Shown: piece by piece, positions 1-10,344 of the stretch | Layout of the letters: each line of letters starts with the position of its first letter | Numbering within the stretch: position 1 is the first letter of the stretch | NCBI GenBank assembly: GCA_035079385.1 | Contig: JAVHKY010000036.1 | Location: 372,001 to 436,000, forward strand | Source: Aspidiotus rigidus | Lineage: Eukaryota > Arthropoda > Insecta > Hemiptera > Diaspididae | Reading direction: 5' to 3' | Length of the DNA stretch: 64,000 nt | Translations under genes and position numbers: made by a program | The notes under the pieces: model-generated | Database searches by the model: none | What the model was told of the DNA's origin: nothing | The model's input: the letters and a program-made list of their open reading frames with translations, nothing else

Positions 1-1270
1 CACTCATTGACTTTTTTTTTCACATTCTGGTGCCAAATTTGTAGTTTTTAATACTTTTAAAGATCACATGTTACAAAGTAAGGTTTATCAACTCATCACT
101 GGGAAAGGGGTGCATTAAGGTAGATACATCCTCTTCATCACACTGTAAACGTCTCTTAAAGCAAAGCCGCGCCTAGTCTTTTGAGGGAAGGCCAGTTTTA
201 CTAGCGCGTGTTCATTACTAATTTCTAGAATCCAAAAAATGTTGTTTTTGTCGCTGTTGGTCCGCAGTCTAAAGAATTCTCGTTGACATACTTAATAAAC
301 TACAATTCATAATGGATTAATCTGATTGGTCGATCCAAGGGTTCATGAAATCACTCCTGAGAGGTGGTGAAATGTTCATGTGATACTCGCCAGCCTGCTT
401 GCTTGGATATGAATACACGTTTTCGCTTCCTATTCTGCTCCTCGTTTGTACGCAACTCTTGTCAGTGAGTGTACTATACTACCAATCTGGAGTAGTGAAT
501 TTGTGGCTAAATTACAGTTTTTATTATCACTGACCTATTTGCTAGCGCTTGTGTGTTCCATTTTCCGCACTTTGATTTGTTTGAAAAATTGCGTTATTTG
601 TTTCAAAAATTTTGTTCCCGTGAGTGCTTGTAAGTGATTGAAGGTGAGTAATCTTTTTCATTAAAGAAATGCTTACAATGTGGGCCCATTCCTTATACTA
701 TGCTCTATGTAACTTACTCCTAAATTATAGACAGTGTGTTGAATGAGAGGAGTGACCCTTTTCAATGATGACTAGAGATTGGATTCCTCGGAAATTGCAG
801 GAATGAAATCCTAGAAAATCTAATGAATCGAAATCAGGAACAAATAAATTTTTTTTTAATGTGTAGTAGGAAGCAAAGAAAATTTATTTAGTAGAAAAGT
901 GTTGAAGATTGTAAAAGCTAAAGAATATGTCTATGTAACGCAAGAATGATTGGTATTTACAAACAACGGTTCTATTTTTGTAAATTTGCTTTACTCACTG
1001 ACTTTCTTTTTTTTTTTTAGTGAGAAATTCACATTTTGGTTTCAAGTTTGTAGTTTTCAATGCATATAAATATAGATTGTTAGAAATTATGGTTTTACCA
1101 CCTTACCATTTTACTGGGAAAGGGTTGCATTAAGGTAGATAGATCCCCATTACCCACCGTTCTTCATCCAAGCGTAGTCTTCTGAGGGAGGGGCAGTTTT
1201 CTTAACGCATAAATTCATTACTAACCTCTCCGAACATCAACCTCCCGACAACGTGGTCGTTTTATTTGAA
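1..1270 (+). repeat. Dispersed repeat segment at unit start (copy A)
   Basis: Two related blocks (about 1-230 and 1003-1270) match R1 at 8766-9050. Between them, 340-800 matches R1 at about 7940-8500, including the CTTGTAAGTGATTGAAGGTG splice-donor-like patch near 627. It continues the repeat that begins at 21090 of the preceding unit. Its 63-codon frame (from a TTG at 446) is not supported as a gene. Confidence 0.65.
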
Positions 1271-1984
1271 TATTGCCTCATGTTATGGAAATGACTTTCA
1301 AATGAAGAAAACCATGCCCTTCGGTTCCGCGACTTATCACAATATAAATACGCGTGTACTCAAATTTGGCACAACATGAAAGCCAAATTTTGAATTGACT
1401 TTTTTTTCTCAGAAATCAGAAAACGTCCGCGTCCGACTTCGGTCATGTTATCAACCTGCGAAAAACTCGATCTAAACATATATACGTAACTTTAGACGAA
1501 CTATTATTACCGGCTGTTGGAATTTGCGAGTACCCCGCTGTCATTGGAAAGCTTGCAATGGCCTCAAAATCTTTTCCTTGTGATACGAATATGAAATGTG
1601 AGACAATTCAGATTTTCGTTGTACGCTGGTCTGCCTAACGATTCGCTTGCCTGCCTATCGATTCGATAAGTTCCACCATCCCTTCAAAAATCTTCTACAA
1701 ATAATTTGTTAATCTGAATATCTTGGGATCAATATCACATCACGAAAGTGGAATTTCTCATAAGCTTACGACGCACTTGAGTAAATGGTGTGAGGATGAG
1801 TGAACAATCGGGTGCATTCGGTGAACATTTCTCGTACGTTGTCTTGAGTTATGAAAACTTGTATGAAGAATAGGTATAGCATTGATATTTTTGCGGTATA
1901 ATATTCGTTGTTTCCCCTCTGGTAGTCCAAATTGTTTCCCCATCCCCACAAAATGTAAAGATTTTTCATTCTTCCAAATCGATG
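1271..1984. other. Unassigned spacer (copy A)
   Basis: No gene or RNA recognised. Copy A differs from B and C here at 1937 (T against C) and 1976 (A against G). Equivalents: 25414-26127 and 49535-50248. Confidence 0.5.
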
Positions 1985-2656
1985 GTTGAAGGGAGAGGAA
2001 AAGGAAATTTTGGGGAGAAAGCCTCAGGAATGAGTATTGTATCAGAAAAATATGCAGCGATAAGATGTTGTAAGCCTAGAAAACTTTAAGAAGTAGATGA
2101 CAGCGGCGATGAAAACGGTGTACCCAATACCTTAATTTTCGGCTGAACCGATATGTATTTACCCTCTTACATAGTATTGTGCGCATGCACGGTATATCCG
2201 TACAAATCTTTGTGAAGGTGTCCGAAAATATTCGTTGGGCTCTAGAAAAAGTGTTGCATCAGTTTTATACTTCCTGTAGTAATCTTTGGGTAAACAGAGG
2301 GGAAATAGTAACCTTGGAGAGCAGGTCACAAGGCGAAGTATTGTGTTAGAAAAATGCTGGAGAGGGAAGACAAGAACGGAGCGAATATAATGTAGTAGTT
2401 GGACGACGGTGATCGATTACATGGTATGACAAGACTTTTATTTCTGCTTTTTCAGGACTACTTTTGACCTTTCTCCCTGGGATAGTTGATGGCTGGGAAC
2501 TGTGTAGGGATATTATTATTTCTTATGAGTCGCCAGTTCACCCATTTTTTGATCTTTCGAGTATTTGAGTGGTAGGTGCTGAATGGAAAGTGCAAATTTA
2601 ATGAAAAATTGCAGAGCGTTCAGCGCCGAAGTTTGTGGAGGGAGTAATTTAAAGAA

Positions 2657-2702
2657 ACGATATAAAAGTTTATGGGAGTACGATATAAAAGTTTATGGGA
2701 GT
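2657..2702 (+). repeat. 23-bp tandem duplication private to copy A
   Basis: A 23-bp block ending TATAAAAGTTTATGGGAGT occurs twice back to back (2657-2679, 2680-2702). Copies B and C have it once (near 26800 and 50921). It accounts for most of the length difference between units. Confidence 0.97.
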
Positions 2703-2928
2703 ACGCGGAGGTGTTGATTGAAAGTGCAGAGAATTGGATCCTGAATGCAGGGAATGAACAGTTGAGATAAGAGAACGGTTTATTTGCTTCGATTTGTCAG
2801 AGTCATCTTGACCCTACCTCAGGCCCTTGTGAAAATTTCGACTTCCGAGCTGTATATGATTGGAGGGGTACTCGGAATATTTTCGACCATCAACTATGAG
2901 GTATTAGCGCAGGTGAGGATATGGAAGA

Positions 2929-3688
2929 GGGATCCGGTTCACCGAAAGATTTTTCACCGCGAGTAAGTCTTTTTGAAGGAATGTACACGTCACGGACAGG
3001 AAATTCACCTGTCAGTCTTTTATTTCACCGTCAGGAAAGTTCATCTTCCTTTTATGAGTTCACCGACACCGACGACGAAATTCACCTTTTTCAATCAGCT
3101 GTTCGACTTTTATTTGATACTTTGGTATACCAAATTTTATTTATTAAAGTATTTGAATAAATGATAATGTAATAAAGAAAATTTATTCAATTGAAATATT
3201 AATATTTATAAATCAAATTAATTAAAGTAATAAATTATATTTTTTTATTTATAATAATAATTTTTCATTTAATAAATCAATCTATTTATTTAAAATTTTG
3301 CTTATTAAAAAATTAAATTAATTAAAATTATTATCATTTCTTTTATTTTCATAATTAAATTTAATTAAAAAAATATAAAAATAAGTAATACTTGAAAATA
3401 TAAAAATTCATTAAAAATTTTAATTTTATTAAACAAAATATCAAAAATAAAATGATTAAATTAATTTTCTATTTACATTAAACTTAAATTAAACTGATTA
3501 ATTAAGTTCCTTAATAAAAATAATTTATAATCGAATTTTGTCGATGAACTTTCGTCACGGTTAACGTACCATGTCGTGAACTACTACTTCTATCAGGTGA
3601 ATTATCTGTAGGTAAACTTTCTGTGGGTAAATTTTAATCGGTAAATATTTTTAGGTGAAAAATCGTTTGCTGAAACACCCTAATCCCA
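2929..3688. mobile_element. 760-bp non-autonomous DNA transposon with 8-bp target repeat (copy A)
   Basis: Flanked by ATGGAAGA at 2921-2928 and 3689-3696. Ends are imperfect inverted repeats of about 30 bp: GGGATCCGG... on the left, GGGATTAGGG... at the right end on the opposite strand, both reaching GATTTTTCACC. The paralogous repeat at about 20575-20600 runs through without this block and shows the empty site. The left end carries at least six TTCACC motifs (about 2938-3090) and the right end inverted versions, like subterminal transposase sites. The core (about 3130-3530) is almost pure A+T. The 8-bp target fits hAT or Mutator-like families; I cannot choose. Open frames inside are not credible genes. 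Confidence 0.75.
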
Positions 3689-3992
3689 ATGGAAGAATCT
3701 CTACTTACAAGATGTACCTGGTAGGAAGACGATTTTGAATGCTTTCGCTCATTGAGCTAAGATCCATCACTTACGAGAAGTTACGTGGGAACGATTTTAC
3801 CTAAGTTCCTCGATGTACAGATTTGCCGGACACTCCTTCCTCTTCTTGCGCTGAGTTTTGAAATATATATATGTCTTTTGGCTGGGGTCAGTAAGAAATC
3901 AGCTTAAAATAATGTGATGCTTTACGACGTCATAAATGACCTTCACCTAGAATGAAGACTGGAAAAAATTTCGACCTGTAGCCATCATTATA

Positions 3993-4575
3993 CAGTCGAT
4001 TCCACTCAATCGGGACGCCGGTTTATCAGGACAGCCGCGTAGTTGGGGAAAAAATTCAAAGAATGGGATGAAATGTATTCAAACAATGTACTTTTTATTC
4101 GCTTAATCGGGACTTCAAGTCGGTTAATAGGGACACTTTGTACAATAAAAAACATGTAATGTTGCAAGAAAAGAAGGGAAAGACTGTATGAGATAGAAAA
4201 AATCATTAAATACAGTACAGTATTTCATCTATTCATGATTTACTCATCAGTTGCACCACGTATTCATTCAAACACAGTCAGTGTGCATTTTTTGTCGAAT
4301 TTTTCTTGTGAAGTCGCGAAAAGACCTGCCCTTGAAGGATGAAATTAAAATTTTGAATCGTATAAAGGAGAAACCGGAGAACACTACTCTACGTGAGCTT
4401 CAAAAGTTTTTGTGCGTGCTAAAATCAACCATATCGCGATTGAAACGTGATGAAGTTAAACTCCGTGAAGATTTGTGTAATGAACAGATTGGAAAAGCGG
4501 GTAAGCGAAAGCGAAAAACAGGATAGGACCCTGAGGTTGATGATGCACTCAATAAGTGATTCGCAGTAAACTAGC
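3993..4575 (+). mobile_element. Truncated Tigger/pogo-like element (copy A)
   Basis: It starts with CAGTCGATTCCACTCAATCG next to a TA target at 3991-3992, typical of pogo/Tigger ends, with a subterminal CTTAATCGGGAC repeat near 4102. The paralogous repeat near 20905 continues past the same TA with other sequence, which fixes the left border. No matching right end is found; recognisable sequence stops near 4575, so the 3' part is lost. Confidence 0.7.
4251..4559 (+). pseudogene. Broken pogo/Tigger transposase N-terminus (copy A)
   Basis: The frame encodes a CENP-B/psq-type helix-turn-helix: SRKDLPLKDEIKILNRI, then VLKSTISRLKRDE, as at the start of pogo-family transposases. After KRKRKTG comes a TAG (4524-4526), then DPEVDDALNK in the same frame, then TGA (4557-4559) where the family usually has Trp before Phe. 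No DDE catalytic domain follows. It is a dead fragment. Confidence 0.75.
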
Positions 4576-5159
4576 CAGGTAGGGGAGGGGGCGGGGAATG
4601 GCCTTGTTCGAAAGATGTTTCAAATGTCCGTCAAAATGTTGTCCCCAATGAGAAAACTTGAAACCCAAAACATTGGACTCATCTGATCACCCTTATGGGC
4701 TGCAGAGTCATTTTTAGGTCTAAAATCCAAATGTCTGTATCCCAGGTAATAATCAATGTAACATGAGGACATTTTAGTATATGTAAACGTTCATGCATGG
4801 TATTTTTTTCAAAAAAAACAATTCACATTTTCCCTAGTTTCTAGCAATAACAAAACTTCAAACTCGAATATTTAAAGAAATCGGGGGAGGGGGGAGGCAC
4901 CCGGGGAAAATCATTAATTTGAAGCGCCATACCCTCTACTACAACATATTAGTACCATAGTCCTCGGTGAGGTGGAACATTCCCAAAAAAATCACTATTT
5001 AATGAATTGCTGTGATTTTTCCATGAATAGCGGGGTGAACGATGACTGCTACCGCAATAGATCGCGTGAAATCAATAGCCAATGTTTGAGCTAAAAAATA
5101 CGCACTCCTCTGTGGGATGAAATGGGAATGTAGATAAACCAAAAATATATTGTCAGTAT
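4576..5159. other. Unassigned spacer (copy A)
   Basis: No gene or clear repeat structure recognised. It contains a G-rich patch near 4580-4600 and another near 4883-4910. Equivalent stretches are 28696-29279 and 52817-53400. Confidence 0.5.
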
Positions 5160-6480
5160 TTCGTTTGTCGATTTGGTCAATTCTTATGTAAACACATCCA
5201 CGGATTAGGAGGAGTGCGTTAGATTGAGAAAAATAGTTGAAAAATCCTCCAGTCTCTGGAACAGTCTCAAAATAGTAGAGAAGTGAGAAAATCCACTTTT
5301 TCACCATGGAGGACCGTAACTTTTAGGGTTTTGTTTAGCAATTAGGTCAAATCTTCTGTTAATATGTCTTAGAAGTAGGAAAAAAATAGATAACAAATTA
5401 TCCAGTGGCTGAAACAGTCTGGAAATAATAGAACATCAAGGAAATCCACCTTTTCAACCTTGAGAACCATTTCTGGCAGTTCAGCTAGTGATTTGGTCAA
5501 TTCTTTTGAGAATTCGTACATCGAGTTTTGGAAAAATTGAAAAAAAATTCTCTAGTCGCGGGGACGCTCTGGAAATAACAAAAAACCAAAGATACACACG
5601 TCCACCCATTAGATTAATTTCCTTTACTTTAAAATATTGAGTGTTTATTTTTGTTCCCCCGAAGTTGTGGTGGTACAAACTGTGTTATTAGGAGCCGTGC
5701 ACTTGCATGAAGTGGTCGAATCTCCTCTCGACTTGAGGTGACAATCCTTCAAATATTGGAGTTTATGAGCATGGCAATACAAGGAAATGACTGTCTTCTA
5801 TTGTGTCTCGGGCGAGGATTCCTCTACATCATGCGAGTGCACGGCTACCAGTAACACAATTTGTACCGCTGCGACTCGAGGGGAAAAAAGTAAGAAATGA
5901 ATCATAGTGGCGCGAGTGTATCTTAGATATTTTAATACTTCTAGAGCGTCCCAACGACTAGAGAATTTTTTTCAATTTTTTTAAAATTCGGCGTAATTCT
6001 TCTCATAAGAATCGACCATACCAATGAACAAACAGCCTAAAATTACGGTCGTCCAGGTTGAAAAAGTGGCCTTCCTCGATTTTCTACGATTTCTTGACTG
6101 TTTCAGCAGCTGGAGAATTTATTGACTCATTTTTTTCCAATTCAGCGGATATGTTTACATATAAGAATTGACCTAATTGATTAACAAAATATGAAAAATT
6201 GCAGTTCTGTAAGTTGAAAAAAAGTGGATTCTCTGGATTTCTTATGGCGCATTTACACTGAGTGTTTAAACATTTTTCAACACAACACAACACAACACAA
6301 CACAACATTCTCCATAAAACCAAATGGAATCGGATCCGGCGCAACACAACAAAACATTTGGTGTAAATGCGCCATTATAATTTCAAAACCGCGTTCCAGC
6401 CACTGGAGAATTTATTGATTGTATTTTTCTAACTTGGCGGATGTGAACATTTTTCGACCAAGGCCATTTTTCCCTCCTTA
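5160..6480. mobile_element. Foldback element of ~150-bp iterated units (copy A)
   Basis: The left arm has three diverged direct units beginning near 5170, 5340 and 5490 with (G/A)ATT(T/A)GGTCAA(T/A)TCTT and containing CCAGT...GGAACAGTCT and AAATCCACTTTTTC blocks. The right arm (about 5935-6430) holds the same units on the opposite strand, for example AAGAATTGACCTAATTGATT at 6165. Between them is a palindromic core (5672-5712 with 5826-5867). No coding capacity is seen. A 130-bp MITE is nested in the right arm. Confidence 0.65.
6245..6374. mobile_element. 130-bp PIF/Harbinger-like MITE (copy A)
   Basis: Perfect 14-bp inverted ends TGGCGCATTTACAC, flanked by TTA at 6242-6244 and 6375-6377, the 3-bp target of PIF/Harbinger elements. 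Removing it restores a repeat unit that aligns with its neighbour near 6090-6130. Inside is a short CAACA pentamer array (about 6277-6306). Confidence 0.8.
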
Positions 6481-7263
6481 CCCGGCTAGAGCCTTTGTAT
6501 TTCAATTTTATATTACATTTGCGTCAAATACAAACTTTCTACGTCTTCTCTGAGGCAAATTAGAAACAAAAATGTGCCCAAAATTGACCAATTTGCTGAA
6601 ATTCTTAAATGCCTTTTTGGTGTCTCGGCATATTTCTTCAAACAGTTCATTTCTTGAATAAAATTGAAAAAAACGTGAATTTGGAAAACAATCCAGCCCC
6701 AAAAATTTACTGATGTGCGGGGGATGGAACGGTGGTGCTAAAAAGTGTTAAGTTTTTTTACATTGGCCCAAGAGTGTATATTTTCAGAAAAAAATTTTTG
6801 AAAAAACATCAATTTTTGAGATTTTTTTTACCACAATTAAATGCAATTTTCACAGACCCAATTTATCGAATTATGCTTATTTTGGGTACCACTTGATAGA
6901 GAATTTTGAGGGGAACAACTTTGGTGTCATGACATTTTTCTTTGCACGACTTATTTTTTGAGTAAAATAGAAAAAACCTAAATTTGGAAAACTTTCCAGC
7001 CCATCGCGATGAGAAGTAAACTCTTTGGGGTACTTTTTTACAGACACCCTACAGAATACATTCCTGCAGAGAAAGCTTTGCTCACTTTATTTTCAGAGCT
7101 TGTAATGGTATCATTCTACTAAAGAGGCTTAATTCTTGACTTTTTGGTGTCAGCACCATTTCATTGCAGTGTGGTAAACTTGACAGGTAAATGGCTACAG
7201 TAGTAATGGAAAGGGTCTTCTACTTAAACATTTTTTGTTCCTATTATTGGGCGCAAAGACTAA

Positions 7264-7501
7264 GAGCTCAGTTACATAAGCGGCAGCAAAAAATGTAGGA
7301 GCAATAGAGCAATTAAATACAGAAAATTTTATCTACGCATACAGGAAATTTTATCAAAATTTTATCTACTCGTTACAATATTTCTCTGCACTTACGCACA
7401 TTATATATAAAATCAGTCAGATTGCACCAATACGCATATAATCGGTACTACGATTGTGTCGCTACCTTGCTCACTTTATTGCCGCTTTGGTAGCTGAGCT
7501 C
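7264..7501. mobile_element. Possible ~238-bp MITE inside R1 (copy A)
   Basis: The ends form an imperfect inverted repeat: GAGCTCAGTTACATAAGCGG on the left, GAGCTCAGCTACCAAAGCGG from the right end on the opposite strand. The R2 paralogue (about 22917-23083) keeps degraded forms of both arms. Target repeats are not clear. Equivalents: 31384-31621 and 55505-55742. Confidence 0.5.
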
Positions 7502-7715
7502 TAAAGAATTCTTTTTCACATTCTTGACAAACTACGTGCGGATTTATAGTGGGGCAGCAAACAAAGCGTAGCAGAGAAAATATCCTTTCGTAGCAGAGAA
7601 AATATCGTTATTTCTTTTCTATGTTCAGCTCTGTTCCCCTCCTGCTCTCCTACCAACGAAACGCTGCGTTGCTTTCTTTGCTTGAACAGATCAAGTGCCA
7701 CTATAAATGCGCACT

Positions 7716-8085
7716 ACGATTTGAAACTGATTAAACCGATTTGAAAATGATTAAACCGATTCCAATCCGTGGGTTCATGAAATAACTGCTATGAGTTGGT
7801 AAACCGTTTATGTGGTGCAGTAATGCGCGTCAGCGTACTTGCTTAGACTCAAACACGCGCAGTATCTCGTTCTGGCTTCCTTTTCTTCCCCTGAAAACCT
7901 ACGATTTGAAACTGATTAAACCAATTTGAAAATGATTAAACCGATTCCAATCCGTGGGTTCATGAAATAACTGCTATGAGTTGGTAAACCGTTTATGTGG
8001 TGCAGTAATGCGCGTCAGCGTACTTGCGTTGACTCAAATACGCGCAGTATCTCGTTCTGGCTTCCTTTTCTTCCCCTGAAAACCT
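7716..8085 (+). repeat. 185-bp direct tandem duplication (copy A)
   Basis: Units 7716-7900 and 7901-8085 both start ACGATTTGAAACTGATTAAA and end CCCCTGAAAACCT. The R2 paralogue (from about 23325) has the block once, so duplication happened in R1 before the 24-kb unit was amplified. Confidence 0.9.
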
Positions 8086-9184
8086 ATGCGACTAACTAAA
8101 ACCGGTTTGTCGCCTACTATCGTCAGTTTACAATGCTAGGAATCTAGGAGGGTGAATTTATTGCATTTGAAATATATTAGTCGCACGGACGTATTTTGCT
8201 CTGTATCTGGTTTGTGCCTTTGTCTACTGTTTTACTGTTATTTAAACGTTATATAATTCTCTGACTTTTGCTCGCGCGCTTGTGTTCCTACCCGCATATG
8301 ATCGTACCGTTTTGTTTTGCAAGATTGTATTAGTGTTTGTTTGTAAGTGATTCAAGGTGAGTAATCTTCTTCATTGGTGATGTGCTTACAATTTAGGCCT
8401 ATTTTTCATATTATACTCTGAGTAAATTAATCTGAAGTTACCGGCAGTGTGATAAATGAGAGAAGTGACTCTTTTGAATGATGACTAGAGATGAGATTTC
8501 TCGGCAATTTCCAGGTCCTAGAAGAGCTAGTGCTTGGCAATCAGACACAAAAATGTTTTTTATATTAGTAGGAATTAAAGAGAAAAAATGTAGTTGTGGA
8601 AAAGTGTTGACAGTTGGCGTAAAGGCTGGAGAATGTCTTTTTAATGCAAGAATGATCGATTTACCGCTGTATTGTTCTATAAATTATGAACCACATATTC
8701 TAAGACATTTAGTAAAATTTTGCTTTTTTAATTTTTATTATGCATGTATTTTACCAATTTCAATCAGCACTCATGACTTTTTTTTCACATTCTGGTGCCG
8801 AATTTGTAGTTTTCAATCCTTTTAAAGATTGGTTGTTAGAAAGTAAGGTTTATCAACTCATCACTGGGAAAGGGATGTATTAAGGTAGATGCATCCTCTT
8901 TATCGCGCACTCCTTCAAACGTCTCTCAGAGCAAAGCTGTGCCTAGTCTTTTGAGGGAAGGCCAGTTTTACTAGCGCGTGTTCATTACAAATTTCTGGAA
9001 ATATCAACTACCCAACAACATGGTTGTGTTATTTGAATATTTCCATATATTAAACAGATAACAATTCTCGATTATTTGAGCTCAGTCTCGTTAAGATCCA
9101 TTTAGTATGAAGCGATAAATTCCTATTAGTTAGAAGAGCAGCTTAGTTTGGCAACATTTAATGAGAATATTCTCTGGCAATGAT

Positions 9185-9578
9185 AGCTTCATGTGGACAA
9201 TAGGAAGTCACAATATTTATAGACAATATAAACTGCTCGATGGTAGGAAATTGGTTCTAGCTTTACCGTCGTAACAGTATCTTTGTCACGCGGTAACTAT
9301 TCAAAAACACTGTACGGATATTGTAGGGGTAGAAAGCTGAACAAATGACGGTAGACCACTGCGGCGATGGAATCAGCTTCATGTGGAAAATAAGAAGTCA
9401 AGATATTTAGACAAACTGCTTGACGGCAGGAAACTAGTTCTAATTTCACCGGCAGGAAACTAGTTCTAATTTCACCGTGTAACAGTATCTTGCGTAACAG
9501 TATCTTTTTCATCGTGTACCTATATTGTAGGGGTAGAAAGCTAAAAGAAAGACGTTATAACACAGCGGGTATGGAATC
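9185..9578 (+). repeat. ~190-bp diverged tandem duplication (copy A)
   Basis: Units start at 9185 and 9375 with AGCTTCATGTGGA and both contain ATTGTAGGGGTAGAAAGCT. The second unit has further micro-duplications: GCAGGAAACTAGTTCTAATT twice and TAACAGTATCTT twice. Equivalents: 33305-33698 and 57426-57819. Confidence 0.8.
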
Positions 9579-10344
9579 GTGAACACAATATCTGTGTGTG
9601 ATGTGGACACAATTGCTTAGTTTTCGACTGCATCGAAATGTTTTTCCGTGCAAGGTATATTCGTATTTGTAACTGTATCCAAAATGGTTCCCTGGGTTTT
9701 ATAAAAAATGTTGCATTAGTTTTATATACTCGCTGGAGTAATCGTAGGTTCAACGGAGGGGAAATGGTAACTTCAGAGAGCACGCCACAAGAGGAAGTAT
9801 TGTGTAATAGAAAAATGCAGAGAGAGCAGAGACAAGAACAAAAATACTTCGAGATTACCTGGTAGGAAGACGATTTTGAATATTTTCGTCCATCGAGCCA
9901 AGACCCATCGCAGTTACTTGGGAACAATTTTACTTAAGTTTGATCTTCTTCCACCCTCCATGTACAAATGCAGAAGATTTTTCCGGATTCTCCTTCCCCT
10001 TCTTAAATAAGATTTTGTCTACAAATTTTGTAAAAAGCGTTACGTTAATGAACTTGGGTATCATTCAAAAACGACTACTTCTGATTCCAATATTGAGAAT
10101 TGAATTCAAAATTGTAGCAACGACCAGTCAACATTTTTCTGGTTTCCCTTCGGCTCATATACTGTGTGTACAGCTCGATGATCGAAAAATTTTTCCTAAT
10201 TCAATTCATTTGATGGTTGAAATTCTTGAAGCCCCTTCCCGCGCGTATATGGGGTGGACCAGAATGATGTTACCAGTATAATGGGAATTTGCGCTAAATC
10301 TGTCGTAGCACGAAAACGCAAAGCGTTAGACGTGTAGTTTAAAT

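Larger units (their letters stand above)
1985..3992 (+). repeat. Dispersed repeat segment Q1, split by the 760-bp element (copy A)
   Basis: Sequence outside 2929-3688 aligns with 20250-20910 (GAGAAAGCCTCA, TATCAGAAAAATATGCAG, CGACTATCAACTATGAGG-like blocks, ACGTCATAAATGACCTT) and in part with R1 at 9600-9990 (ACCTGGTAGGAAGACGATTT). It ends where the Tigger-like element begins. Equivalents: 26128-28112 and 50249-52233. Confidence 0.7.
6490..9990 (+). repeat. Dispersed repeat R1 (copy A)
   Basis: About 3.5 kb that aligns in order with 21090-24143 and then with 1-230, 1003-1270 and 2000-3990 of the following unit. Shared blocks include AAAATGTGCCC(A)AAATTGACC, CAGCACCATTTCATTGCAGTG, AACCGTTTATGTGGTGCAGT and CTAGCGCGTGTTCATTAC. 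It carries a splice-donor-like AAGGTGAGTAAT (about 8355) and a short frame starting MMTRDEISRQF at 8478 that is broken by a stop in the paralogue near 23852. It is probably an old transposon or transcribed repeat whose family I cannot name. Confidence 0.7.

Noticed and set aside
2921..3160. 79-codon open frame near the 760-bp element
   Set aside because: Crosses the left border of the inserted element and follows its TTCACC motifs; chance frame.
4999..5307. 102-codon minus-strand frame
   Set aside because: Falls at the edge of the foldback array; no domain, and unit paralogues do not keep the frame.
8478..8825. 115-codon open frame in R1
   Set aside because: Only the first ~25 codons are kept in the paralogues, which then hit stops (near 767 and 23852). 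Composition later is repeat-like with no known domain.
9541..9927. 128-codon open frame on the minus strand
   Set aside because: Lies wholly inside a dispersed repeat, has no recognisable domain, and a competing plus-strand frame overlaps it.
9940..10281. 113-codon open frame on the plus strand
   Set aside because: Begins at TTG, not ATG, and has no recognised domain. Its first part aligns with non-coding repeat sequence near 3800.
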